Below are positions 40,931 through 49,532 of a DNA stretch of 64,000 bases, piece after piece (positions within the stretch are counted from its first letter, which is position 1; every line of letters begins with the position of its first letter). Position numbers and translations under genes: made by a program. The stretch comes from Candidatus Korarchaeum sp. Its GTDB lineage: Archaea; Korarchaeota; Korarchaeia; Korarchaeales; Korarchaeaceae. The notes beneath the pieces are model-generated. The model saw nothing but the letters and a program-made list of their open reading frames with translations. It made no database searches and was not told the DNA's origin. The stretch spans positions 62,001-126,000 of the forward strand of contig JAJHQZ010000001.1 of NCBI GenBank assembly GCA_020833055.1. Direction: 5' to 3'.

Positions 40931-41653
40931 ATGCCATCGAGAGGAGGGAAGATAATAGATGAACAAACGGCAGCTCAACTAAGGGCTAGGTTTGAATCTG
41001 AGATGGTCAGACCAATCGAAATTTTCCTATTAAAGGGACTCGGGAATGAAGAGTACTCAGAGTGGACGGAGAGTTTGCTCTTAGAACTGGAGGACCTTTC
41101 GGAGATGATAGACGTAAGGGTAATAGATGTCAAGGTAGATCCGGAAGCTCTAGAAGAATTCAACGTCACTAGGACTCCGACGATACTACTAGATCCGAGG
41201 AGGGGTTACAAGATAAGGTATATGGGCGCCCCACTGGGATATGAGGCTTGGGCTTTCGTTGAAACGATAATCTTACTTAGTAGGGATGAGAGCGGATTGA
41301 GCGAGAGGACAAAGGAAATTCTGAGCTCCGTTCATCAGTTTACTAATCTGAACGATATAGATATACATATATTGACATTCGTCACACCGACGTGCCCATA
41401 CTGCCCCTATCAGGTCCTCTTAGCGAATAAATTCGCTATAGAATTGAAGGGGATTATAGAGGCTGATTGCATAGAGGCTTACGAGAATCCCGATCTAGCT
41501 GATAGTTACCAAGTCTCAGCAGTCCCTCATAACGTCATACTACTGAGGGAAGATAATAATGAGGTGATCCTAGACACCTCAGTGGGCTCCCAACCCGAGG
41601 AGAAATATGCGATGGATCTGCTCAGGTCACTGAGGTCGAAATATGGAGAGTGA
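40931..41653 (+). CDS. protein disulfide oxidoreductase (two-thioredoxin-fold PDO)
   Basis: A 240-residue cytoplasmic protein made of two tandem thioredoxin folds, as in the PDO proteins of thermophiles that form intracellular disulfides. The second domain has the full active site TPTCPYCPYQ (Cys155/Cys158). In the first domain the place of the CxxC (HCQYC in Pyrococcus) reads NEEYS, so that site is lost. cis-Pro elements TRTPTI and SAVPHNV are kept in both. ATG directly follows GGTGGAGGT, and a TTTTTAAATA box lies at about 40895-40903. The surE gene overlaps its end by 11 bp. Confidence 0.88.
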   Translation: MPSRGGKIIDEQTAAQLRARFESEMVRPIEIFLLKGLGNEEYSEWTESLLLELEDLSEMIDVRVIDVKVDPEALEEFNVTRTPTILLDPRRGYKIRYMGAPLGYEAWAFVETIILLSRDESGLSERTKEILSSVHQFTNLNDIDIHILTFVTPTCPYCPYQVLLANKFAIELKGIIEADCIEAYENPDLADSYQVSAVPHNVILLREDNNEVILDTSVGSQPEEKYAMDLLRSLRSKYGE

Positions 41654-42509
41654 GATACTCTTAACGAACGATGACGGAGTCCATTCAGCACCATTCAGAG
41701 CCCTTTGGATCGCTTTATTAGAGGCGAAAATAGGGAGAGTAACTGTAGTCGTCCCCGAGCATGAGATGAGTGCAGCTGGCAAGGGGATAACGCTCCATAA
41801 ACCCTTGAGGATAAGGAAACTGCCCGTTAAGGTCGGAGGATTCGGTTATAGAGAGGCCTTCACAGTCAGCGGGACTCCTGGAGACGCTGTGACAGTCGCT
41901 CTAAAGTTCATAATGAATTCAATGCCCGATATAGTAGTATCGGGGATAAATATAGGGGATAACATAACATTAGATAATTTATTCACGAGTGGTACGATAG
42001 CTGCAGCTCTGCAGGCTTCCATAATGGGCATAAAGTCCTCAGCATTCAGCGTCGAGATCCCGGGAGGACAGCTCAGTAGGCCTGTGGATAGGTTCCTCAC
42101 GCATGCTAGGATAGCAGTGAGGATAACTGAATGGATCCTCAGGAGAGGGATGCCAGAGGGAGTGGACCTTCTTAACGTCAATTTCCCCTATAGGATCTCT
42201 CAGGATACTCCTATAAGGATAACGAGATTAGCTAGGGCGAAGTACGAGAACTATGTGCTTGAGAGGATAGACACGAGGGGGAACCCTTATTATTGGCTCG
42301 GTGGAAACCCTGTCCCAGTGAGTGAGAAAGACAGAGGGACAGACCTTTACGCTCTGACAGTAGAGAGAGCTATTTCAATAACACCTATAACGTTAGAGAT
42401 GGATTTGGAACTTTTAGATTGTGATGAAGTCAACAGAAAGAGGAAGAGGGCACTCGAGGAACTCGAGTCACTCGTTGAGTACTTGAAGGAGTCCTTGAGT
42501 GGGACTTAA
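41643..42509 (+). CDS. surE: 5'/3'-nucleotidase SurE
   Basis: A 288-residue SurE phosphatase acting on nucleoside monophosphates and polyphosphate. The metal motif LLTNDDGVHS starts at residue 6, followed by VVPEHEMSAAGKGIT, the SGTPGDAV loop and SGINIGDN with the LFTSGTIAAA segment. These are the complete active-site residues. It is slightly longer than bacterial SurE owing to the C-terminal helix rich in Lys and Glu. Overlap with the PDO gene suggests cotranscription; it converges with the PPC-domain gene (4-bp overlap). Confidence 0.95.
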   Translation: MESEILLTNDDGVHSAPFRALWIALLEAKIGRVTVVVPEHEMSAAGKGITLHKPLRIRKLPVKVGGFGYREAFTVSGTPGDAVTVALKFIMNSMPDIVVSGINIGDNITLDNLFTSGTIAAALQASIMGIKSSAFSVEIPGGQLSRPVDRFLTHARIAVRITEWILRRGMPEGVDLLNVNFPYRISQDTPIRITRLARAKYENYVLERIDTRGNPYYWLGGNPVPVSEKDRGTDLYALTVERAISITPITLEMDLELLDCDEVNRKRKRALEELESLVEYLKESLSGT

Positions 42510-42919
42510 ACGTTGAGGAGGACGAGCCCTCCGCTCACGATATCCCTCACGAGCTCCCCCTCGAGCTCGAAGATAGCGATTTCAACAGTCCCGCCCACAT
42601 AACCCTCGACCAAGTGGCCCGCTAAAGCCCTCCTCTCATCCCCCAATACTACGTGTATATGAGCGAACGGCTTACCTTCCTTCAAGCTCACGTTTCCTAC
42701 TAATGAGGCCAGTTCCATAGGTTCCTCTAAATTCATGTACCTATAGCTCTGAGTTTTTATATCGAAGAAAGCTATCTTACTTCTCGAGAGGAGTCCTAAT
42801 CCAAGTATAATTGCTGCTTTAATATCATTCTCCTCGCATACCCTCGAAATCTCCCTCAAGACTTCCTTCCCCTGATCCACTCTGAGCAAGTGAACTCTCT
42901 TGAGTCCGAAGGATCTCAA
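42506..42919 (-). CDS. PPC/DUF296-domain DNA-binding-like protein
   Basis: A 137-residue protein of the PPC (plant and prokaryote conserved, DUF296) fold. The signature includes AAIILGLGLLSRSKIAFFD, a central SLVGNVSLKEGKPFAHIHVVLGD read as GKPFAHIHV, and GHLVEGYVGGTVEIAI. The three His/Gly residues around AHIHV and the metal-site His suggest zinc binding. In plants the domain is attached to AT-hooks; archaeal single-domain forms have no known role. The TTG start directly follows the stop of the SPFH gene, whose last Gly codons supply its SD (GGAGGTGG). Confidence 0.85.
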   Translation of the reverse strand: MRSFGLKRVHLLRVDQGKEVLREISRVCEENDIKAAIILGLGLLSRSKIAFFDIKTQSYRYMNLEEPMELASLVGNVSLKEGKPFAHIHVVLGDERRALAGHLVEGYVGGTVEIAIFELEGELVRDIVSGGLVLLNV

Positions 42920-43906
42920 TCAACCACCTCCTCTTATAGGATATATGAGGGGGATATTGCCCCCACCCGCGATTATTATAGTGGCATTGGATTTGGAGAT
43001 ATCCTTTAACCCCTCCATATACACGAGGAGGGAGGCTATCTCATCCGGCTTAGCTCCCTTCCTAACGAGTATATCGACGATCTTAGAGGTAGCATTTATC
43101 AATATGAGCCTAGATTTTGCTTCTCCTTCAGCTTCTAAGATCTTAGCAGTAGCGCTAGCGTTCGCTAGTATGAGCGTCCTGTTCCTCTCGAAGTATGCAG
43201 CTATCATCCTCTGCTGAGATGTCAACTTATCCTGTATCGCTTTCAGGAACTCATCAGGTAGCCTTATGTTCCTGATGTAGACTTCATCCAATATTATGCC
43301 TCCTCCGGTCGTGGGATCCTTGCTCAAAGAGGACTGTAGGGCCTCAAAGATCTCAACACCTATCTTCCCTCTAGCCAAAGGGACCTCTGCTGCCTCATAA
43401 TTCGATACGACATCTCTGCAGACTTGCCTTATCGCTGGGACTATGAGCTTGTCCTTATAATCTATAGCGGGATAATTCCTCACGAGTACTGGTAAGGAGC
43501 TAGGGGAGATATGCCACCTCACTGTTATATCGATCCAAGCTTGTAAGCCATCTTTAGTGAGGGTTTCTACAGCCGGATAATCCCCTATGGGGCTACCGTA
43601 ACCGTATCTCGTCGCATTAATATCGGTCCACATATGGAGGACATCTGTGGCTATGTAAACCTCCTTGACGAATTGCCAGGGCATCTTGAATGCTACTCTA
43701 GGCCCTACGACAGGATCCGAGATCTTCCCAGTTAGTGGATCCACTGTGACAGCTGCGTAGCCTAGATCCACGACATATACGCTGAGGTAAGATAAGAGCA
43801 AAATTATTAAAATTATGAAGGCAGCTATAAAAACTTTATGACCAAGCCTCCCCCTTATGGGCAGCTCAGGAGCGTACACGGGGATCTCATCATCCTTCCT
43901 CGGCAT
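42920..43906 (-). CDS. SPFH/prohibitin-family membrane protein
   Basis: A 328-residue band-7 protein: one N-terminal membrane helix (about 25-46), the SPFH domain (about 50-240) with GPRVAFKMPWQ and LTKDGLQAWIDITVRW, and a C-terminal coiled coil with the YFERNRTLILANASATAKILEAEGEAKSRLI heptads (cited by position, about 240-275). Such proteins build ring or cage assemblies on the membrane and often regulate membrane proteases. SD GGTGAT three bases before ATG. It lies between the PPC-domain and PAC2 genes in one operon, pointing to a protein-quality-control role. Confidence 0.88.
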   Translation of the reverse strand: MPRKDDEIPVYAPELPIRGRLGHKVFIAAFIILIILLLSYLSVYVVDLGYAAVTVDPLTGKISDPVVGPRVAFKMPWQFVKEVYIATDVLHMWTDINATRYGYGSPIGDYPAVETLTKDGLQAWIDITVRWHISPSSLPVLVRNYPAIDYKDKLIVPAIRQVCRDVVSNYEAAEVPLARGKIGVEIFEALQSSLSKDPTTGGGIILDEVYIRNIRLPDEFLKAIQDKLTSQQRMIAAYFERNRTLILANASATAKILEAEGEAKSRLILINATSKIVDILVRKGAKPDEIASLLVYMEGLKDISKSNATIIIAGGGNIPLIYPIRGGG

Positions 43907-43916
43907 AGCATCACCT

Positions 43917-44672
43917 TCAGCCGTGATATGGGAGCCCTTTCTCTTCCTCCTTATAAACCTCGCTCTCTGGGAGCTTCACTTCCTCTTTCATCACTTCAGC
44001 AGCTATTTCAGCCTCTCTCTCCAGCTTTTCTAAGTCTATCTTGAATTTGAAAAGTTTTGAAAGGGCTTCTAATACCATCTTAGATGCCCTCGGGTCTGGG
44101 AACGCCCCATTTGTCGTCCCCAGGAGGCAAGCGCTCGTTAAACCCTTGAGGTCCGCTAATCCCACTAAAAGACCGGCAGCGCCGGTCACATATCCTCCAG
44201 TCAGCGGCTTGACACCGACTTCGATGAGCTTCTTCATGAACTCCTCATCGTTCGTGCAAGCGAATACGCCTTTAACCTCGGGGGAGCCGGGGACGTAGCC
44301 CCCCATCGTTATAACTATTTTAACGCCTAATTGGATTGCGTAATCCAAGACGAGATCTCCTATCTCGTACTGCCCGAATATAGTTGGTTGAACTTCCGAA
44401 GTTAGGACTATGAGATCCAAACTATCTCCTCTAGCTAAATAGAGATCGTAACTCGGGGGTAGGATGTCTTCCTCCTCTATCCTAACGCCTGAGGACCCAT
44501 CAGGCAGGGGTAAGTAATCGCTATATATGACAGCTATTTTCTCAGACTCTAAGGTCTCTATCAGATAATTAGCTGCTATTTTACCGACTAGGCCGAGTCC
44601 AGGAACCCCCTGCACCAGAACGGGATTCCTAGGTCTCACATCCTTCAACTTAATCAACTCAATGTACCCCAA
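43917..44672 (-). CDS. PAC2-family protein (proteasome assembly chaperone homologue)
   Basis: About 251 residues of the PAC2 fold: VLVQGVPGLGLVGKIAANYL (about 17-36), LTSEVQPT, VITMGGYVPGSPEVKGV and the C-terminal DPRASKMVLEALSKLF segment followed by an acidic helix. Eukaryotic PAC2 helps build the 20S proteasome; archaeal homologues are related but not proved to have the same role. The frame is open to 44702, but TTG at 44672 follows GGAGGAGGGTG at five bases. Paralogous to the gene at 47.4 kb. It heads the PAC2-SPFH-PPC operon. Confidence 0.85.
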   Translation of the reverse strand: MGYIELIKLKDVRPRNPVLVQGVPGLGLVGKIAANYLIETLESEKIAVIYSDYLPLPDGSSGVRIEEEDILPPSYDLYLARGDSLDLIVLTSEVQPTIFGQYEIGDLVLDYAIQLGVKIVITMGGYVPGSPEVKGVFACTNDEEFMKKLIEVGVKPLTGGYVTGAAGLLVGLADLKGLTSACLLGTTNGAFPDPRASKMVLEALSKLFKFKIDLEKLEREAEIAAEVMKEEVKLPESEVYKEEEKGLPYHG

Positions 44673-44701
44673 GCGAACACCCTCCTCCCATGAGAGATTC
44701 A

Positions 44702-44710
44702 CTTAAAAAT
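44702..44710. promoter_or_regulatory. shared A/T element, PAC2 / FAD oxidoreductase
   Basis: ACTTAAAAA centred near 44706, about 27 bp from the plus ATG at 44733 and 34 bp from the minus TTG at 44672. It reads as TATA-like on both strands. Confidence 0.4.
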
Positions 44711-44732
44711 GAAAAATAGTACCAGTACCGAT

Positions 44733-46061
44733 ATGGAGTACGTAGTCATAGGCCATGGTACTGCGGGCCAGACTGCAGCAGCAGTTTTGAAGAAAGTAGA
44801 TCCAGAATCGAATGTCACGGTGATTGAGAAGGGGATTCATGTAGCGATACATCCTTGCTCACTCCCCATGGTGCTCAGTGGGAAGCTCTCACTTCAGGAT
44901 ATCGAGGAGAGGGTCCCCAGAGGTAAGGTGAACTTATTGCTGAGAAGTGAGGCTAAAAGGATAGATAGAGAGAGGAGATATGTATATTTCATCAGGGATG
45001 GAACGCAGGAATCTATCTACTATGATAAACTCATCTTAGCGACTGGCCTGAGCCCGATAATACCTAAGGTCGAGGGTATGGGCTTAGAGGGAGTGGGCAC
45101 TGTCTGGGATCTGGAGACTGTGAGCGAATTGCTCAAGCATCTAGGGAACAAAGTAGTAGTGGTAGGAGGGAGTGCTACAGGCATAGAAGTGGCTTCTGAG
45201 CTAGCTAGCACTGGAAGGGATGTCACGCTGATAGAGGCCATGGAACAGCTAATGCCGGGGAAGGTGGATCCCCCTATATCGTCTATGGTGATGAAATCTC
45301 TGAATGATCTAGGTGTCAGGGTGATGCTTAAGGCACCGATGGAGAGATTAGAGGGATCTGGAGGAAAATTAACGCATGTAGTGACACCTAAGGGCAGGAT
45401 AGAAGCTGATACAGCGATAATCGTGATAGGAGCTAGACCTAACGTGGAGGTAGCTCTGAGCTCTGGGTTGGTGATAGGGGAGACTGGAGGAGTGAAAGTA
45501 GATGAATACATGTTCACATCGGATCCTAATATTCTAGCAGCAGGAGATGTCGCCGAGGTTAAGGATTTCGTCTCAGGCAAGCCCACGTTAACCGGCTTGG
45601 CTTCAACAGCATTAGTTCAGGGCAGGATCGCAGCTGAGAATGCTGCGGGTGGGAGAATTAGATACTTAGGGGCCCTATCTCCATTCATAGTATCAGTAGG
45701 AGAATATTTCTTCGGGGGCGTCGGTTTATCAGCGACGAGAGCTGATTCTCTCAAGATGGAGTACAGAGCATTCAGGTTCTCTGGTCCCGACTTACCGAAG
45801 TACATGCCCGGGAGGGACGATACCGTAATTTGGCTGGTCACGGATAGAGATGGTAGGATCCTAGGAGGCCAAGTTTTCGGGAGGAGGGGGGTCAGAGAGA
45901 GGATACTCTTCTTAACCGCAGCCATATACGCTAGATTTAAAGTGGAAGATATCAGGATAATGGAATTCGCATATCAACCGGAGGTCTGCGATGTCCTAGA
46001 ACCTATCGCTACAGCTGCTGAAGGTATGTTCAGGAAATATCTTCTCAGATCCGAAGGCTAA
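44733..46061 (+). CDS. FAD-dependent disulfide/NADH oxidoreductase (CoA-disulfide reductase-like)
   Basis: A 442-residue flavoprotein of the CoADR/NADH oxidase branch. FAD-binding motif VVIGHGTAGQTAAA at the N terminus, single redox Cys in AIHPCSLPMVLSG (family: one active-site Cys), NAD-binding GGSATGIEVASELA, the second FAD motif ILAAGDVAEV, and a C-terminal dimerisation domain. It probably reduces CoA disulfide or a polysulfide-like substrate, or oxidises NADH. An ATG eight codons earlier (44709) is open, but ATG at 44733 fits the promoter. It converges with DUF354 by 4 bp. Confidence 0.87.
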   Translation: MEYVVIGHGTAGQTAAAVLKKVDPESNVTVIEKGIHVAIHPCSLPMVLSGKLSLQDIEERVPRGKVNLLLRSEAKRIDRERRYVYFIRDGTQESIYYDKLILATGLSPIIPKVEGMGLEGVGTVWDLETVSELLKHLGNKVVVVGGSATGIEVASELASTGRDVTLIEAMEQLMPGKVDPPISSMVMKSLNDLGVRVMLKAPMERLEGSGGKLTHVVTPKGRIEADTAIIVIGARPNVEVALSSGLVIGETGGVKVDEYMFTSDPNILAAGDVAEVKDFVSGKPTLTGLASTALVQGRIAAENAAGGRIRYLGALSPFIVSVGEYFFGGVGLSATRADSLKMEYRAFRFSGPDLPKYMPGRDDTVIWLVTDRDGRILGGQVFGRRGVRERILFLTAAIYARFKVEDIRIMEFAYQPEVCDVLEPIATAAEGMFRKYLLRSEG

Positions 46062-47074
46062 TTGATATCTAAAATTTCCTCGATCACCACTCTAGGGTCT
46101 TCCAGATCCTCCACTAGAGAGCTAGTATCCACGATATAGGAATCGGGATCCTTGAGGATCATCCTGATTATCCTGACAGCTTCCTCTAGTGAGTCGGCCC
46201 TCCATATAGGGAACCCCATATCCCTGAGGAAGTCATTGACATACAGCTTTACTTTCAGAGGGAATGTGCAAAGGGAGGGCGTCCCCAATAGAGCCGCCTC
46301 CCTCGCCATAGTACCGCCCCCGGTCACTACTAAGGCGACCCTCCCGAAGAGATCGAGAGTATCTACTGTTTCGCTTAAAATAGTAACTTTTTTACCATAT
46401 TTCTCCTTAATCATTGTGAATTGACTCTCATACCTCGGCTTTATGATTACATCAGCCCCCATCTCTATGATAGCATCCACGAGTTTCATCGTGAACCCCT
46501 CCCTCCCGAGCATGTAAGATGCCCCACTCTCCTCAGGTCTAATGAAGACCTTAAACTCTCTTTTCAAGTTTCTTAAACTATTTAATCGATCTTTAACCCA
46601 TGCTATCTCATCAACTCCCTTATATGGGACTAGAGATTCCTTAGAAGCTCCTAGCCTTATCATATCATCCTCCGGGATCGCGGCTGGGTATACAACCCTC
46701 CAAGAGAGAGGAAGAGTGAGTCTCCCGACATGATAAGAATGAGGAGAATCGTTCATCGTTATCGATCTGATAGAGAGTCCATAAGCTACTCTTACGGCTT
46801 CAGGAGAGGAGAAAGATATTAGAAAATTGGGTCTGTAATCGTAGATGAAATCTGAGAGTAGTTTCACTCTCTCAGCATAAGATATGAGCTTTTCCCTCAA
46901 GCCACCGATAGAATAATCTCCTATCTGAACGGAATTTACATCGAGTCCCCTCAATATTTCGATAGATTCCTTATATCCCTTCACTGTTATCACGTACTCC
47001 CCTCTCACTCTCTTAGCGATCGATGACATGAGTCTAGCTTGCTTCGGCGTTATTACATCAAACCAGATCCTCAT
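46058..47074 (-). CDS. DUF354 glycosyltransferase-like protein
   Basis: A 338-residue protein with the DUF354 pattern: WFDVITPKQARLM at the N terminus, ISFSSPEAVRVAYGLS, TMNDSPHSYHVGR and a GT-B-like C-terminal domain with VVTGGGTMAREAALLGTPSLC. The last motif is the UDP-sugar-binding region of GT-B enzymes such as MurG and WecB. Archaeal members are predicted nucleotide-sugar enzymes, but no activity is shown. Start overlaps the PadR gene stop (ATGA). Possibly part of a surface-glycan pathway with the nucleotide-sugar dehydrogenase elsewhere in the window. Confidence 0.8.
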   Translation of the reverse strand: MRIWFDVITPKQARLMSSIAKRVRGEYVITVKGYKESIEILRGLDVNSVQIGDYSIGGLREKLISYAERVKLLSDFIYDYRPNFLISFSSPEAVRVAYGLSIRSITMNDSPHSYHVGRLTLPLSWRVVYPAAIPEDDMIRLGASKESLVPYKGVDEIAWVKDRLNSLRNLKREFKVFIRPEESGASYMLGREGFTMKLVDAIIEMGADVIIKPRYESQFTMIKEKYGKKVTILSETVDTLDLFGRVALVVTGGGTMAREAALLGTPSLCTFPLKVKLYVNDFLRDMGFPIWRADSLEEAVRIIRMILKDPDSYIVDTSSLVEDLEDPRVVIEEILDIN

Positions 47075-47442
47075 TTATGCTCTCCCTTCAGGGATTCTAA
47101 TGTCTTCTCTAGGAATTGGAGTCCCTTCTCGAGTAATTTGATCCCAGATTCTGTTATCTCGTAGTAATTCCTCATCTTACCGGTATCCTCCCCCCTCCTG
47201 ACTGAAATCCTCACGTAGCCCTTGGCTCTCAAAGATCTCATGACCATGTAGGCGGTCACTCTAGCTGGCTTCCAACCGAACCTCTCCTCTATGAGCTTCC
47301 CGATCTCATAAGGGTAAGCTGGTCTCTCCTTGAGTATTGAGAGTATGTAAAGCCAAAGGTTCTCCTTAGTAAGTTTCTCCTCTAACCTCTGTAAAGGAGC
47401 CGGTGCCTTAACCGACGTACTCCGCTGAGCCAACTTCCTCAC
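47071..47442 (-). CDS. PadR-family transcription regulator
   Basis: A 123-residue winged-helix protein. The helix-turn-helix is ILSILKERPAYPYEIGKLIEE, with the wing in VRRGEDTGKMRNYYEITESG, followed by a C-terminal helix for dimerisation. The first ~30 residues, preceding LTKENLWLYILSIL, are variable and overlap the 3' end of the PAC2 gene by 35 bp. GTG at 47442 and TTG at 47433 are both possible starts, the latter with a better SD. It is translated with DUF354 and PAC2 and may regulate this operon. Confidence 0.85.
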   Translation of the reverse strand: MRKLAQRSTSVKAPAPLQRLEEKLTKENLWLYILSILKERPAYPYEIGKLIEERFGWKPARVTAYMVMRSLRAKGYVRISVRRGEDTGKMRNYYEITESGIKLLEKGLQFLEKTLESLKGEHK

Positions 47443-48175
47443 CCTGGAACACTTGTTCCTCCCTCAATCTCCTCTCGATCTCCTTGAGTATCTCGCTCTT
47501 TATCTTATCTATCTCCTCTATCTGTCTATCTAGTGACTCGAAGTCCAAACCCAATGAGAAAACTGCATCTAAGGATAATAAGACACTTTTAGCAGCTCTA
47601 GGATCTGGAGAGTAGTCCGGGGATACACCACTCAGCACCAGGCTCTTGATCCCCCTTATCTTAGCCATCCCGAGAACGGAACCAGCTAGACCGACTACTA
47701 CCTTTATTAGATCTTCTTTTACAGCGTTAGCCCTCAAAAATAGATCTAAAAGTTCATTATCCGTTCCGAAGGCTATCACTTTACCAGCAGCACTCCCCTC
47801 AACGAAGCCCGTTATCACTATTATCCTCTTGACGCCCAAGTTCGAGAGGATCCTCATGATCTCATTCGCTATCTCCATAGCGCCCCAAGCTAGAGGTTGT
47901 ACGTCGCTAGTCACCAGCAGGAGGGGTGGATCTCTCAATTGGAATATCGACACCGAGGGCAGGAGGAACTTACCGTCCTCAGTTACGGAGATACCTACCA
48001 TGTTGTTAGGGAATACTAGATGCTCTGAGTATATTCTCACTATAGGTATTGCGTTCTTCTCCCTCACTAAATATGTTATCACTTGTTCTCCGACATTAGC
48101 CACTCCTGGGAATCCGATTATCGCTATCTCAGCACCTAGAGGTTTCGATAATTCCACGATTTTCATCCATCCCAT
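47408..48175 (-). CDS. PAC2-family protein, second paralogue
   Basis: A 255-residue PAC2 protein: IAIIGFPGVANVGEQVITYL near the start, SVSIFQLRDPPLLLVTSDVQP, VITGFVEGSAAGKVIAF, and YSPDPRAAKSVLLSLDAVF, which aligns by eye with the DPRASKMVLEAL segment of the paralogue at 43.9 kb. The tail is a charged coiled coil ending SAEYVG. The ATG at 48175 lies about 34 bp from the shared A/T element. It leads the PAC2-PadR-DUF354 operon. Two PAC2 genes within 4 kb suggests hetero-oligomer formation, as PAC1-PAC2 in eukaryotes, but that is inference. Confidence 0.85.
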   Translation of the reverse strand: MGWMKIVELSKPLGAEIAIIGFPGVANVGEQVITYLVREKNAIPIVRIYSEHLVFPNNMVGISVTEDGKFLLPSVSIFQLRDPPLLLVTSDVQPLAWGAMEIANEIMRILSNLGVKRIIVITGFVEGSAAGKVIAFGTDNELLDLFLRANAVKEDLIKVVVGLAGSVLGMAKIRGIKSLVLSGVSPDYSPDPRAAKSVLLSLDAVFSLGLDFESLDRQIEEIDKIKSEILKEIERRLREEQVFQGEEVGSAEYVG

Positions 48176-48204
48176 TAGTCAGACCCATTCATAAGCGCGT
48201 GTTG

Positions 48205-48213
48205 ATTATTAAA
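48205..48213. promoter_or_regulatory. shared A/T element, PAC2 / apgM
   Basis: ATTATTAAAT centred near 48209, about 34 bp from the minus ATG (48175) and 28 bp from the plus ATG (48237). Confidence 0.45.
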
Positions 48214-48236
48214 TCGAATCGCTGTCGATGCGACTT

Positions 48237-49532
48237 ATGAGGAGGGTTATCCTGCTCATAATAGACGGCTTGGGTGATAGACCATCGCAGTCCCTGAAGT
48301 GGCTGACCCCTCTTCAAGCGGCTGAGATACCCAATATGGATCTGATGGCAGCGAAGGGGATCTTAGGCATGCAATATCCGATAGCTCCCGGGGTCCCCCC
48401 GGGCAGTGACTCCGGTCACCTCTCCATATTCGGGTACGACTTAGATAAGGAGTACCCAGGTAGGGGAGTGTTCGAAGCTTTGAGCGAGGGGGTAATCAGC
48501 GATGGTGTGATATTTAGGGCTAATTTCTCTACAGTGAGGGAGGAGAACGGGAAGCTCTTAGTCTTAGATAGGAGAGCTGGGAGGATCGAGGGGGAAGATG
48601 CTTCGTTATTATCATCTGAGTTAAAGGAACTCTATTTACTGAATGGTGAAGTTAAGGCCAAATTTATACATACATTAGAGCATAGAGGGTTCTTAATTTT
48701 AGAGGGAGAGGGGTTGTCGAGTTCTGTCACTGACGTAGATCCCCATGAAGAGGGTTACTACGTCTTAGAGCCCGAGCCTATCGAAGACAAAGCAGTTAGG
48801 ACTGCTGAAGCAATCAGGGAATTTCTCCTCCTCTCTTATAGGATACTGAGGGATCATGAAGTGAATAGGAGGAGGATAGCTGAAGGTAAGCTACCAGCCA
48901 ATTTCATACTCTTGAGAGGAGCTTCCTCCCCTCCGAAACTTGAGCCCTTCTCCTCGAGGTGGGGATTCAAGCCAGCAGCTGTAGCAGCGGGGCCCATGTA
49001 CAAGGGGATCGCTAGAGCCCTGGGGTTCGAGGTATTCCACCCGCCCGGTGCGACGGGCCTCCCGGATTCTGATTTCTCCTCTAAAATAAGGAAAGCTCTA
49101 GATCTTTTGGACGAATTTGATTTCATTTACGTCCATATGAAGGGGACTGATGTCGCTTCACACAATAAGGATCCTGAGCAGAAGGTCAGAGTCTTGGAGA
49201 GGATAGACCTAGCTCTAGAGCCCCTAACAGACCCACCCGAGGATCTGCTAGTCGTCATAACGGGGGATCATGCAACTCCATGCTCCCTCGGTAAGCACTC
49301 TGGAGATCCCGTCCCAGTTCTCTTCTACGGAAAGGGGCTCCCTAAAGATGACTCATCGAACCTCCACGAATTGGAAGCTCAAGTAGGTGGCTTGGGATGG
49401 TTCACTGGGTCTGATATGATGAGGTTGATATTGAATTACTCCGACAGGGCCCTCGAGTACGGATTGAGGCCCCTCCCCAAGCCCAGGTATTACATACCTA
49501 AGGTCGAAATGCTGAATCCCTTAAAGCTTTAA
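48237..49532 (+). CDS. apgM: 2,3-bisphosphoglycerate-independent phosphoglycerate mutase, archaeal type
   Basis: A 431-residue member of the alkaline-phosphatase superfamily that interconverts 3- and 2-phosphoglycerate in glycolysis and gluconeogenesis. Metal site LLIIDGLGDRP at the start, nucleophile Ser in GVPPGSDSGHLSIFGYD, then YVHMKGTDVASHNKD and VITGDHATPCSLGKHSGDP with the paired-metal ligands. This is ApgM, not the bacterial GpmI (about 510 aa). An ATG at 48228 is three codons earlier, but the promoter spacing favours 48237. It overlaps the convergent tRNA thiolase gene by 35 bp. Confidence 0.95.
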   Translation: MRRVILLIIDGLGDRPSQSLKWLTPLQAAEIPNMDLMAAKGILGMQYPIAPGVPPGSDSGHLSIFGYDLDKEYPGRGVFEALSEGVISDGVIFRANFSTVREENGKLLVLDRRAGRIEGEDASLLSSELKELYLLNGEVKAKFIHTLEHRGFLILEGEGLSSSVTDVDPHEEGYYVLEPEPIEDKAVRTAEAIREFLLLSYRILRDHEVNRRRIAEGKLPANFILLRGASSPPKLEPFSSRWGFKPAAVAAGPMYKGIARALGFEVFHPPGATGLPDSDFSSKIRKALDLLDEFDFIYVHMKGTDVASHNKDPEQKVRVLERIDLALEPLTDPPEDLLVVITGDHATPCSLGKHSGDPVPVLFYGKGLPKDDSSNLHELEAQVGGLGWFTGSDMMRLILNYSDRALEYGLRPLPKPRYYIPKVEMLNPLKL

